From Bradyrhizobium altum (GTDB taxonomy: Bacteria > Pseudomonadota > Alphaproteobacteria > Rhizobiales > Xanthobacteraceae): DNA of 64,000 nucleotides. Both the position numbers and the translations under genes were made by a program. The notes under the pieces were generated by a model, which saw only the letters and a program-made list of their open reading frames with translations, was not told the origin of the DNA and did not search any database. The stretch is taken from assembly GCF_020889705.1 (NCBI RefSeq), contig NZ_JACMYP010000004.1, positions 45,481-109,480 on the forward strand, given 5' to 3'. Every line of letters starts with the position of its first letter. The first letter of the stretch is position 1. This document shows positions 46,234 to 54,689 of this stretch, one piece after another.

Positions 46234-46413
46234 GTGGATCGGCTGGCTATCATCGCACTCGCGATCGTAATCGCGGGGCTTCTGAGCGGCGGCGTCTATT
46301 CGGTGTCGAGTTCAGGCCTCAGCACTGCAATAGTCATCAATCGCTTCACCGGCGCAGCGTGGTCGTGCAGCGTCGTTTGCGAACTCATCGAAACACGCCG
46401 CAATTCAAAATGA
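46234..46413 (+). CDS. 59-aa small membrane/secreted protein
   Basis: GTG start four bases after GGAGAGG. It opens MDRLAIIALAIVIAGLLSGG, a membrane or signal helix, followed by VYSVSSSGLSTAIVINRFTG and a Cys-containing end (SCSVVCELIE). The N-R-F-T-G segment followed by Cys residues recurs in small rhizobial proteins of unknown role (from memory). It is a single gene in a gene-poor stretch between lyase 2 and galE. Confidence 0.55.
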   Translation: MDRLAIIALAIVIAGLLSGGVYSVSSSGLSTAIVINRFTGAAWSCSVVCELIETRRNSK

Positions 46414-47014
46414 GGCATTTTGGCCTCGACGCGCGCATGATCTGCTGCGCCAGGCACGCCGGACTGATTTCGCCTATGCGGGGAGCTTACACATCATCGT
46501 AGGTTGAGGCGCGGATCAGGGCTGGGGCCAGCGTCTCGACAGGTCTGGCCTAAATCACGAGGCAGGTTATGGCTCAACCTGAGAGCGGCATAGCCGCGCC
46601 TACGGCGGTCGCTGGCTCGTTTTATCACCGGACAGACTTCCCTCCGGAAACGTTGGTTGTGGCCATTGGCTGCCTCCGCAAGGCATACGATAAGCCGTTC
46701 CTCGACAAGACCGACGACAACGTTTCCTCAAACCACGCCGAACTGTCCTCGGCTTCCAGGGGGACCCCGGAAGAGGGACGCTCGGGAGGACCAAGCGGCG
46801 GCGCCCGCCGAGGCCGCTGCTCGCCCCGGGCGGCCTGGAGGCGACACGGCCGGCCTGCCAGGCCGCTGTACCGCGCCTGGAGGAGGTTGGGGCAGTCCGA
46901 CCATCCGGCCGAGCCGCTGGCTCGGATCATGGCTGGCGGCGGATCGGCGCTTCTTGCAGGGCTGCATACAGCGAGCCATTGCCGTCGAGGGCGGGTCCCA
47001 GAGGCTCCTGCCAT
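46414..47014. other. Intergenic region, no clear gene
   Basis: About 600 bp. A rightward 149-codon frame (46569-47018) starts well (MAQPESGIAAPTAVAGSFYH) but becomes Arg-rich and runs into the galE end; I do not call it. Confidence 0.35.
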
Positions 47015-48025
47015 CTAGCTGCCGCGATAGCCATTCGGGTTCTGCATCTGCCAGCGCCAATGATCTGTACACATCTGTGTCAGCGATCGCCTTGAGGTCC
47101 AGCCCAGCAGATTTTTAGCGAGCGTCGGGTCCGCGTAACAGGTGGCGACATCGCCGCTCCTACGTTGGTCAATCACATACGGAACTGGCCGGCCACTCAC
47201 GGTCTCGAACGTCTTGATCACCTCCAGGACGCTGCTGCCGCTTCCTGTTCCGAGATTGACGGTCAGAATGCCGGGGTGTCTCAGCTCGCTCAAGGCGCTC
47301 AGATGTCCGGATGCAAGATCGACGACATGAATGAAGTCGCGGATGCCGGTGCCATCCGGAGTATCGTAGTCATCTCCCCAAACCTGCAACTTCTCACGTC
47401 GCCCGATGGCGACTTGCGCCACAAGCGGCAACAAATTGTTGGGCACGCCGAGAGGGTCTTCTCCGATAAGCCCGCTTTCGTGTGCGCCAACGGGATTGAA
47501 GTAGCGCAGGATGGCGATCCGCCAATCGCTGTCGGACCGATAGAGATCCCTTAGGATCTCTTCGACAAAATACTTTGTGCGACCATAGGGATTTATTGGT
47601 CCTACGGGATGTTTCTCGTCCAGCGGCAGGTATGCGGGCGTGCCGTAAACCGTCGCGGACGAACTAAAGACCAGTGTTTTCACATCGGCACGCGACATCG
47701 CCGACACGAGCCGCATCGTCCCGACGACGTTGTTTTGGTAATACGTCATGGGTTGAGTGCCGGACTCACCGACCGCCTTGAGCCCGGCGAGGTGAATGAC
47801 CGCGGTCACGTCGTGGGTGCGCAGGATCTCGTAAATCGCGTCCTCATCGCAGATATCGATCTGCCGGAATACGAGCGATCGCCCGCAAATGGCCTGTACC
47901 CGTTCGAGCGATGCGCGATTGCTGTTGCAGAGATTGTCGACCGCAACGACATCCAGCCCGGAGTCGAGTAGGGCGACGGCGATATGGGACCCGATATAGC
48001 CGGCACCTCCGGTCAACAGGATCAT
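47015..48025 (-). CDS. galE: UDP-glucose 4-epimerase
   Basis: 336 aa, ATG 48025. Extended-SDR pattern: ILLTGGAGYIGSHIAVALLD (NAD loop), VIHLAGLKAVGESGTQPMTY, the Ser/Tyr/Lys site in LVFSSSATVYGTP and YGRTKYFVEEIL, LRYFNPVGAHESGLIGEDPL, and GIRDFIHVVDLASGHLSALS, all close to GalE. It interconverts UDP-glucose and UDP-galactose and would feed galactose into the exopolysaccharide. It lies downstream of the pseudo-receiver LuxR gene on the same strand, about 300 bp away. Confidence 0.93.
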   Translation of the reverse strand: MILLTGGAGYIGSHIAVALLDSGLDVVAVDNLCNSNRASLERVQAICGRSLVFRQIDICDEDAIYEILRTHDVTAVIHLAGLKAVGESGTQPMTYYQNNVVGTMRLVSAMSRADVKTLVFSSSATVYGTPAYLPLDEKHPVGPINPYGRTKYFVEEILRDLYRSDSDWRIAILRYFNPVGAHESGLIGEDPLGVPNNLLPLVAQVAIGRREKLQVWGDDYDTPDGTGIRDFIHVVDLASGHLSALSELRHPGILTVNLGTGSGSSVLEVIKTFETVSGRPVPYVIDQRRSGDVATCYADPTLAKNLLGWTSRRSLTQMCTDHWRWQMQNPNGYRGS

Positions 48026-48321
48026 TCTGATTCCATTTCCATTCCGCGTCTGCCCGCGAAATCTGAGATCGCGACTACGACTCCAGCCCGCGGTGACAGA
48101 CCGAAATCAAGACGACACGCGCACGATCACCGGGGATTTGTAGTTGTATTTGTAGTTGTCCTGGCAACGCCCGCGTCAAGCGTTTGCGCTGACACCAAAG
48201 CGGCCGGCACCAACGGTGCCGATCGCCACATCGATGAGTGCCGCATCCATCGATGTGGCACGGGCTTCAGCTCGAGATATCCGGCCGAAAGCTTCCCGGT
48301 GGGTGGCCGAACCAATTCCGG

Positions 48322-49242
48322 CTATTTCCGCAGCCGGATCGCCCCGTCGGCCTTCGAACCAATATCCTTGCGGGCGTGGCCGTTCGTAAGAGGCACTTCG
48401 AAGAAGTTTACCGCATGGTCAATTGAACCGAGCGGCGCGGGCCGGCCTGTCCTCGCGATTTTGGGAAGTTCTCGCTTCGGTGGGAGGAGGCGCTCGGTTG
48501 CGTCAGCGGCCGGGTACGCCGTCCCGCTTGATGGCCGAGCTGCAGGTCGATGGTTCAGCCCCCAGATCGCCGCCTGTGTTCTGTTCTGAACACGAATCTT
48601 GCGGAGGATCGCCTTGATGTGAACCTTCACCGTAGCTTCCGCGATGTCGATCTTGCGTGCGATGCATTTATTGGAATCGCCTTCGATCAAACACTGGAGA
48701 ATAGAGATTTCTCGCGGCGAAAGCTGCTGTGCGAGCCTACCATCCGCGTTCGCCGGGGCATGACTATAATCGAGGCGTGGAGGGACACCGTCCGCGTCAC
48801 GCTTTTCGGCATCAAGAGCGGACGTCAGGAAGTCGGTCGGAAATACCGTTCCGCCCATCATGACGAGCTCGATAGACTTGATGAACGCATCGCAGTTCAT
48901 CACGTCGATGAAATAGCCGGTGACGCCGGCGCGGATCGCAGCAGTCAACTCGCTCAGTCGATAGTGATCTGCAACGACAGCAATGCGTCCATCCGCGTGG
49001 CGGCGCTTGAAGCACTCGATCTGCTCGATTGTAGCGCCGAAATCATCGCCACTGTGAACGACCAGGAACAGTGCCGGACAAACTGAAACGTTTCCGACAT
49101 TGGCCTTGCCAGGCAAATCGTCCGCATCGGAAATTGAAGGAAAGACTTGAAAATTTTCGGAGTTTAGAATTCTGGCGAGACCTTCTTTCCGAAGACTATT
49201 TTCACCACCAAGCACAATAGAAAAAGAATATTGTCGTCTCAT
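48322..49242 (-). CDS. NarL/LuxR-type regulator with degenerate receiver
   Basis: 306 aa. The C-terminal HTH is standard (QLSPREISILQCLIEGDSNK, then EATVKVHIKAILRKIRVQNR), at about 170-230. The N-terminal receiver has the expected length and periodicity but lacks its chemistry: the acid pair is replaced (SIVLGGENSLRKEGL), the phospho-acceptor Asp position reads Val (PALFLVVHSG), and the Lys of G-Y-L-L-K-D reads Asp (GYFIDV). A C-terminal extension of about 70 residues follows the HTH, which is unusual for this family. It is likely activated by a partner or ligand rather than by phosphorylation. Divergent from the second LuxR gene. Confidence 0.83.
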   Translation of the reverse strand: MRRQYSFSIVLGGENSLRKEGLARILNSENFQVFPSISDADDLPGKANVGNVSVCPALFLVVHSGDDFGATIEQIECFKRRHADGRIAVVADHYRLSELTAAIRAGVTGYFIDVMNCDAFIKSIELVMMGGTVFPTDFLTSALDAEKRDADGVPPRLDYSHAPANADGRLAQQLSPREISILQCLIEGDSNKCIARKIDIAEATVKVHIKAILRKIRVQNRTQAAIWGLNHRPAARPSSGTAYPAADATERLLPPKRELPKIARTGRPAPLGSIDHAVNFFEVPLTNGHARKDIGSKADGAIRLRK

Positions 49243-49699
49243 GGAACTCTCCTGGACGCTACAAAATATGAAACAGGCTCATCGGTTTAATCCGACTCGT
49301 TTCTTGGATGGCTTGCCAAGCCAAAACGCTGCGACGCATTGAAATTGCTTCTTCAGATTTCGGTCGCTGGGACTGAAATTTGGGGCGAAAAAAGCCCTGA
49401 GCATGCGTCAAAAGATTTACTAATATTAGACGCTAATCCCCAATATCCCTATATACCGTTGGTTATAGACATTCCTTGGGATGTCGCCCGTAATATCACA
49501 CCCGTGTTTTGACGGAGATCCGTTCGAACGGTGCTCGCTGAGGGCTGCGTTGGCACTCTAATGCTATTTAAGGTTGCAAAACTGCCGGAATTCGGCCTAG
49601 CCGCGATGAGAAATCTTACTTGAATGCCTCAAATTGAAGTAGCTTGGGAGCGATATTGGGGTGCCGATTTGAACTGGAGGGACTGAGGATTGGCCGAAA
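49243..49699. promoter_or_regulatory. Divergent promoter region between two LuxR-type regulators
   Basis: About 457 bp, more AT-rich than the surroundings (AAGATTTACTAATATTAGAC and CCCTATATACCGTTGGTTAT). It must hold promoters for both regulators and is a place to look for their shared operator. No clear consensus box. Confidence 0.5.
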
Positions 49700-50353
49700 A
49701 TGCATTTCAGTCGTGTGGTCATTGCTAGCAGATATCCCGTTGTTTTACTGGGTCTGAACTGTCTGCTGGAAGCAGAACGTGATTTCAGGGTTGCTGCTCG
49801 ATGCAGCGATAGCGCGAGTTGTTTAAAGGCAATTCGCGCTCTCGTGCCCGATATCGCCATTTTGGACATATCGATGCCTGACATTTTTGGGCAGGCATTG
49901 CTCGATATCGCAAATTCCCGGGCTCCTGCTGTTCGGCTCGTGTTCCTCGCAACCTCCGTTGAGGATCGCGACCTCACCATGTTGGCAGAAGTGGGCGCCT
50001 TTGGCGTTATCCTGAATGACGAGGAGCCCGAAACTCTTCTCCAGACGTTGCGGCAAGTCGCGGACGGCCACAGGATGCTGCCTGCGCCTTCGAGCGAGGT
50101 CGCTATCTCTTCTGGGCAGTCCGCGATTTTGGAGAAGCATCTTGCCGTGCTGACGGATCGGGAGCGTCAGATCATGCGTCTGGTATCGGAGGGATTGTCA
50201 AACAAGGAGATTGGCCGTCGTTTGAAGGTAACTGACGGCACCATCAAGGTTCATCTCCACCACATCTTTCGCAAGCTCGAGATCGGCAACAGGACAGCTC
50301 TTGCTACGCTCGCGGTCTCATACGCTGGGCAAAGCGGCTTGCCTTCCGATTAG
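49700..50353 (+). CDS. NarL/FixJ-type response regulator
   Basis: 217 aa. The receiver (about 1-120) keeps the phospho-acceptor as D56 in PDIAILDISMPD, but the acid pair at the top is replaced (VVIASRYPVVLLGL) and the conserved Lys is Asn (GVILNDEEPE), so phosphorylation may be poor. LuxR HTH (about 148-205): LTDRERQIMRLVSEGLSNKE, IGRRLKVTDGTIKVHLHHIF. No sensor kinase gene is nearby. It precedes the thiotemplate operon in the same direction and may control it; the divergent 48322 gene is its probable partner. Confidence 0.85.
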   Translation: MHFSRVVIASRYPVVLLGLNCLLEAERDFRVAARCSDSASCLKAIRALVPDIAILDISMPDIFGQALLDIANSRAPAVRLVFLATSVEDRDLTMLAEVGAFGVILNDEEPETLLQTLRQVADGHRMLPAPSSEVAISSGQSAILEKHLAVLTDRERQIMRLVSEGLSNKEIGRRLKVTDGTIKVHLHHIFRKLEIGNRTALATLAVSYAGQSGLPSD

Positions 50354-50594
50354 CACGCAAGCTTTTTGACTTAGGGCTCCGTCAGCGCGAAAATTAGGCA
50401 GGAAGCCAAAGCGTACGAACGTCAGGGGCCTAGGTCTTTTGATGTAGCCCATCCATACTTCTAAATATCCATCAGGGCTCCTTGTTTTCGCACCTACGTG
50501 ATTGTTCAATCGAAGAAATCCGCGTGAACGGGAGCTGCCGCTCCAGAAAGAATGCTCCGGTGCGCATGAGCGCTCCTGCGATCGGAATCGACGT

Positions 50595-51440
50595 ATGACG
50601 CTTGACTGGCCTGAGCTCGACCTTACCCGACTTTCCGGCGTGGGCGTGGGCGGGGTCGATGGCCGTGGCGCGTTGGCTTCGAGCCGAATTCTTCATGTTG
50701 CCTTGGCCCGCTCGGGGCCTCGATTGTTGCAGCCCGCCGAATTCGACGTCAGTCAGACTCTTGTCGAGCCAGCAGCGTCCTTTTCGAGCTTTCTTGATAA
50801 GGCGGCTGAGCCGAGGGCCGGGATCATCGTGCCGGTTCTCGAGGGTGATGGCTTGGAGGTTCTCGCATGCATGCTCGATGTGAGGCAGGATATCGTGCGC
50901 GGGATAGGCGCCTTCCTCAGCGAGGCGGAGCGTAGGCGCGCTGAAGGGTTGAAGTCGGAGCGGGACCGCCGCCGCTTTATCGTTTCCCGTGGACAGCTGC
51001 GCCAGATCCTTGCTTCCAGGTTAGGAGTCTCGCCGTCCGATGTCGAACTGGAATACGGACAGCTGGGTAAACCCCAGCTCTCACTCCGCATGCCTTCTCG
51101 CAATTTGCACTTCAGCGTCTCTCGATCCGGAGATGTGGCAGTCGTCGCCCTCTCGACCGGGCAAGAGGTCGGAGTGGACATCGAGGCAGTTCTCACCGTG
51201 CCCGAAGCGGACGAGATCGCCGCGCTGTGCTTTTCGGCCTCCGACTACGAGTCTTATGCCGCCCTCGGTCCGGACGACCGGCTGGAAGGCTTCTTCCGGC
51301 GTTGGACCCGGCTGGAGGCCATTTCCAAGGGCCTGGGATGCGGCTTGGGATACCCAAGCTCTTGGGATGAAAAGGATTGGGTTGTCCGAAGTTTCGTACC
51401 TAAAACGGGGTATCTCGGGAGCGTGGTTGTTCGGAAATGA
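50595..51440 (+). CDS. 4'-phosphopantetheinyl transferase (Sfp type)
   Basis: 281 aa from the ATG at 50595; the frame opens upstream but the earlier part is not convincing. Family motifs: GQLGKPQLS (P1-like), EVGVDIEAVLTVPEADEIAA (the G-V-D-I-E metal site), and RRWTRLEAISKGLGCGLGY (W-T-x-x-E-A-x-x-K-G). It moves the phosphopantetheine arm of CoA onto a carrier protein Ser. Its partner is most likely the PCP domain encoded at 52629. It is first in a run of four same-direction genes with short gaps. Confidence 0.85.
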   Translation: MTLDWPELDLTRLSGVGVGGVDGRGALASSRILHVALARSGPRLLQPAEFDVSQTLVEPAASFSSFLDKAAEPRAGIIVPVLEGDGLEVLACMLDVRQDIVRGIGAFLSEAERRRAEGLKSERDRRRFIVSRGQLRQILASRLGVSPSDVELEYGQLGKPQLSLRMPSRNLHFSVSRSGDVAVVALSTGQEVGVDIEAVLTVPEADEIAALCFSASDYESYAALGPDDRLEGFFRRWTRLEAISKGLGCGLGYPSSWDEKDWVVRSFVPKTGYLGSVVVRK

Positions 51441-51585
51441 ATGGTCGTCCGGACTGGAGCTTCCGCGATGTAATCATTCACTAGCGGGGAGCCCAGCCCA
51501 CTTGTTGGAAAGGCACGCAAGTTCATTCCAAGCCGCGCTTGTTCGAGATACCTCGCGGTCGCAGTTGAGAATACGGGAATAGCCT

Positions 51586-52587
51586 ATGCAAGCGCAGGTG
51601 ACGCAGTTTTCGGAACTGCTCGCAGACCTCGCGGTCAAGGACATCAAGGTCTGGGTCGAGGGCGATCGGCTCCGGTGCAGCGCACCGGCTGGCGCGATGA
51701 CGGCGGAGCTTCGCGATCAATTGCAGGGGCGAAAGGGTGAGATCATCGCCTTTCTGAACATGGCGACCGCCGCGGCCACACAGCAGCCTGCAATCATTCC
51801 CCTGCAGTCGCGCGGAACGCGCACGCCCATTTACGCTGTACCGGGGCATGTCGGAGCACCGTTCTCATTCTCGGACCTGTCGAAGCACCTGGGTGGCGAT
51901 CAACCGTTCTATGCACTTCAACCGCCTGGCTTCGACGGACAGAGCGAGCCGATGGACCGCGTCGAAGATATCGCCGAGTACTTCGCTGGCCAGATCGTTC
52001 AGTATCAGCCGGTCGGTCCGTACATCATCGCTGGATACTGCTCCGGCGGTCCCACAGCCTTCGAACTGGCCAAAATCCTCAAAAAACGCGGGGCGGCGGT
52101 TCCGTGCGTCGCCCTCTTTGGTCCTCTTCACCCCGCCACCCATCAGGAATTGCTGCGTTTGCTGTACTTCTCTGCCTGGGGGACGATCCGATCGGTCCGG
52201 AGATCGATGGCGAAGTTGCCGACATTTGGCGCTCGTCTCCGATATTTCGGCAGTCGCCTTCGCGAGCGCGCCTTCCTGCCCCTCGTTCGCAAGGAGCCTG
52301 TCACGACAGATCCGGTGCTAGCCAGCAGAGCTCTGCTCAAATCCACGGCGATGGCGGCATTTCGGCGGTACACTCCGACTCCGTACTCAGGCCGTGTGTG
52401 CATATTCCTTCCGAACAAGGCCTGGCTGCGATCGGGCGCAGCACCTCATCGATGGCGGCTCGTGGCGCCCGATGCCGAATTTTATTTCGGCCCCGAGGAC
52501 TGCGACGAAGTCTCCATGCTGGAAGAGCCTGACGCACCTGCCGTCGCAGAACTTTATCGCCGTGCAACTCAGAAGCTCAGAGATTGA
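51586..52587 (+). CDS. Thioesterase-like protein with N-terminal TubC docking domain
   Basis: 333 aa. Residues about 8-57 match TubC_N docking domains (LLADLAVKDIKVWVEGDRLR, then GAMTAELRDQLQGRKGEIIA). The rest is a type I thioesterase-like alpha/beta hydrolase (PVGPYIIAGYCSGGPTAFEL). The nucleophile motif G-x-S-x-G reads G-Y-C-S-G, so Cys replaces Ser; the C-terminal D-H-x-S-M-L motif reads D-E-V-S-M-L (in EDCDEVSMLEEPD), so the catalytic His is Glu. It may bind or transfer, rather than hydrolyse, the carrier-bound product. It sits between the PPTase and A-PCP genes; the docking domain implies contact with a thiotemplate partner. Confidence 0.82.
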   Translation: MQAQVTQFSELLADLAVKDIKVWVEGDRLRCSAPAGAMTAELRDQLQGRKGEIIAFLNMATAAATQQPAIIPLQSRGTRTPIYAVPGHVGAPFSFSDLSKHLGGDQPFYALQPPGFDGQSEPMDRVEDIAEYFAGQIVQYQPVGPYIIAGYCSGGPTAFELAKILKKRGAAVPCVALFGPLHPATHQELLRLLYFSAWGTIRSVRRSMAKLPTFGARLRYFGSRLRERAFLPLVRKEPVTTDPVLASRALLKSTAMAAFRRYTPTPYSGRVCIFLPNKAWLRSGAAPHRWRLVAPDAEFYFGPEDCDEVSMLEEPDAPAVAELYRRATQKLRD

Positions 52588-52628
52588 CGTGATCCGATTT
52601 TTAAACTTGCCGGATGGGAGCGCATTTC

Positions 52629-54605
52629 ATGAATGAGGTCCTGCCTATCGTGGCGGAGAGCGTGGGGCTTCCTCCGCTGCAAGATGCCGATCATCGGGCG
52701 CTCGTCGTCGATTACAACGCCACGTCGGCGCATTACCCATCGGACAGGACAATCATCGATCTCTTTCATGATCAAGTGACGCTCAGTCCTGATGCTGAAG
52801 CGATCCGCTTTGGCGATGCCATGCTGACATACCGGCAGCTCGACGAACGCTCCAACCAGATGGCCGCGCATCTGGGCTCACAGGGCGTGGGGCCGGGTCG
52901 GATCATCGTTGTCTTCATGGAGCACTCCATCGAAGTCGTCGTCGCGATCCTGGGTGTCCTCAAAGCCGGCGCAGCCTATGTGCCAATTGATGCGGCGACG
53001 CCGAAAGGACGCATTGCTACAATCCTGAAAGACATTTCCAACGGGACCGGTGGGCAAACGCCGGTGGCGATCACTCAGGCGCGTCTGCAATCCGCCATCT
53101 CGCCGGAGCTTGCCGACATTTTCGTGCTCGATGCCGATTTCGGCTCGATTTTGGATCAGCCAGCCTCGGCCCGTCCGTCCGCCGCCAAGTCGAACGGCGT
53201 CGCCTACATCATCTTCACTTCAGGCTCGACCGGCACTCCCAAGGGCGTCGAGATCGAGCATCGCAGCCTCGTGAACTACATCTGGTGGGCCGCGCGGGTG
53301 TACAGTTCCGGCCAGCCGCTCGCATGGCCACTCTTCTCATCTCTTGCGTTCGACCTGACCGTCACGACGCTCTTCGCGCCACTCATCACGGGCGGCCGGA
53401 TCGTGGTCTATCTTGGTGATCCGGGGGTGAAGAACATGGTCGTGCTCAAGGTGGTCGACGACAATGCCGTCGATATCATGAAGCTGACACCGGCGCATCT
53501 CGCGATGATCCGCGACCGCAATCTTGAGGCCACGAGATTGCGCAAGTTCATTGTAGGCGGGGAGGACTTCAAGACCGAGTTGGCTCGCGACATCACGAAA
53601 GCCATCCCTCATCCTGTCGAGATCTACAATGAGTACGGACCAACCGAAGCCACTGTGGGCTGCATGATTCATCGGTTTGAGGTAGAGCAGGATCGCTCTG
53701 CATCGGTGCCGATTGGCGTTCCGGCTGCCAATGCGGGAATTTACGTCCTCAGCAAGGAATATCAGCCGACCGGCCCCAACGTCATCGGCGAGATGTTCAT
53801 CGCAGGCGATGGTCTCGCGAGAGGTTATTTTAACCGCCCCGACCTGACCGAGGAGCGTTTCCGCACGGCTACAGATCCTCGAGATGGCTTTTCGAGGCTG
53901 CGGCTGTACAAGACCGGCGATCTTGCCCGCTGGAGCTCGGAAGGGCGCCTGGAATTTCTCGGCCGCGCGGATCATCAGGTGAAGGTTGGTGGCACGCGTA
54001 TCGAGCTGGGTGAGATCGAAGCGCGGCTTCTCAAGCAGCCCCACGTTCAGGAATGCGCGGTCGTTGCCATTCCCACTGCAGTGGGAAATGCTGAGGAAGG
54101 CGCAATCACGCGACTTGTAGCCTACTATGTCTCCTCGAAACCTCTGACCGTGGCGGAGCTACGCGCCCACCTCGCCGAAGAACTCCTGGAGTCCATGATT
54201 CCGGCGCACTATGTCTGCCTCGAACGGATGCCGCTCACGTCCAACGGCAAGATCGACCGCTCCTCGCTTCCCGAGCCGACGGCGGATAGCATTCAGCCGG
54301 CGCACGAGTTCGTCGCCCCGTCAACAGAGACCGAGAAGACCTTGGCTGCCCTGTGGTGCAATCTCCTCAAGGTCAAGTCGATCGGACGGTACGACAATTT
54401 CTTCGACCTGGGCGGGGAGTCGCTCCTGGTCGTGAGAGCGGTGGCGCGCATGCGAAAGATCTTCGGCGTCGACGTGCAGCTCCGCAACCTGTTCGAGCGC
54501 CCGACCGTGGCCGAACTGGCGGAAGTGATCGACGGGATGCGCTGGGTGGCCGATTCCAGAGCTGCTTCACTCTCGGGCGGACCGCGAGAGGAAATCGAAC
54601 TCTAG
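52629..54605 (+). CDS. Free-standing NRPS adenylation-PCP didomain, asparagine-type pocket
   Basis: 658 aa from the ATG at 52629 (GGGAG upstream; ATG 52614 also in frame). A-domain cores: IIFTSGSTGTPKGVEIEHRS, NEYGPTEATVGCMIH, LYKTGDLARWSSEGRLEFLG, RADHQVKVGGTRIELGEIEA, LTSNGKIDRSSLP. Carrier: NFFDLGGESLLVVRAV. Aligned by eye to GrsA, pocket residues read D-L-T-K-I-G-E-V-G-K (segments LAFDLTVTTL, MKLTPAHL, KFIVGGED, NEYGPTEATVG), which fits the reported asparagine codes D-L-T-K-L/I-G-E-V-G-K. No condensation or thioesterase domain is attached. It should load Asn on its own PCP after PPTase action. The dehydrogenase that follows probably works on the Asn-S-PCP (inference). Confidence 0.88.
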   Translation: MNEVLPIVAESVGLPPLQDADHRALVVDYNATSAHYPSDRTIIDLFHDQVTLSPDAEAIRFGDAMLTYRQLDERSNQMAAHLGSQGVGPGRIIVVFMEHSIEVVVAILGVLKAGAAYVPIDAATPKGRIATILKDISNGTGGQTPVAITQARLQSAISPELADIFVLDADFGSILDQPASARPSAAKSNGVAYIIFTSGSTGTPKGVEIEHRSLVNYIWWAARVYSSGQPLAWPLFSSLAFDLTVTTLFAPLITGGRIVVYLGDPGVKNMVVLKVVDDNAVDIMKLTPAHLAMIRDRNLEATRLRKFIVGGEDFKTELARDITKAIPHPVEIYNEYGPTEATVGCMIHRFEVEQDRSASVPIGVPAANAGIYVLSKEYQPTGPNVIGEMFIAGDGLARGYFNRPDLTEERFRTATDPRDGFSRLRLYKTGDLARWSSEGRLEFLGRADHQVKVGGTRIELGEIEARLLKQPHVQECAVVAIPTAVGNAEEGAITRLVAYYVSSKPLTVAELRAHLAEELLESMIPAHYVCLERMPLTSNGKIDRSSLPEPTADSIQPAHEFVAPSTETEKTLAALWCNLLKVKSIGRYDNFFDLGGESLLVVRAVARMRKIFGVDVQLRNLFERPTVAELAEVIDGMRWVADSRAASLSGGPREEIEL

Positions 54606-54689
54606 TCGATCGGAAGGGCCGCAAGTGATTGCAAGGGCGCCGATACGGTCCGGACCTCGAGCGTTGGGCTCATAGCGGAGCGGACGAAG

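Noticed and set aside
46569..47018. 149-codon rightward open frame ending in galE
   Set aside because: First about 60 residues look passable but the rest is Arg/Gly-rich and overlaps the end of galE; not supported enough to list as a gene.
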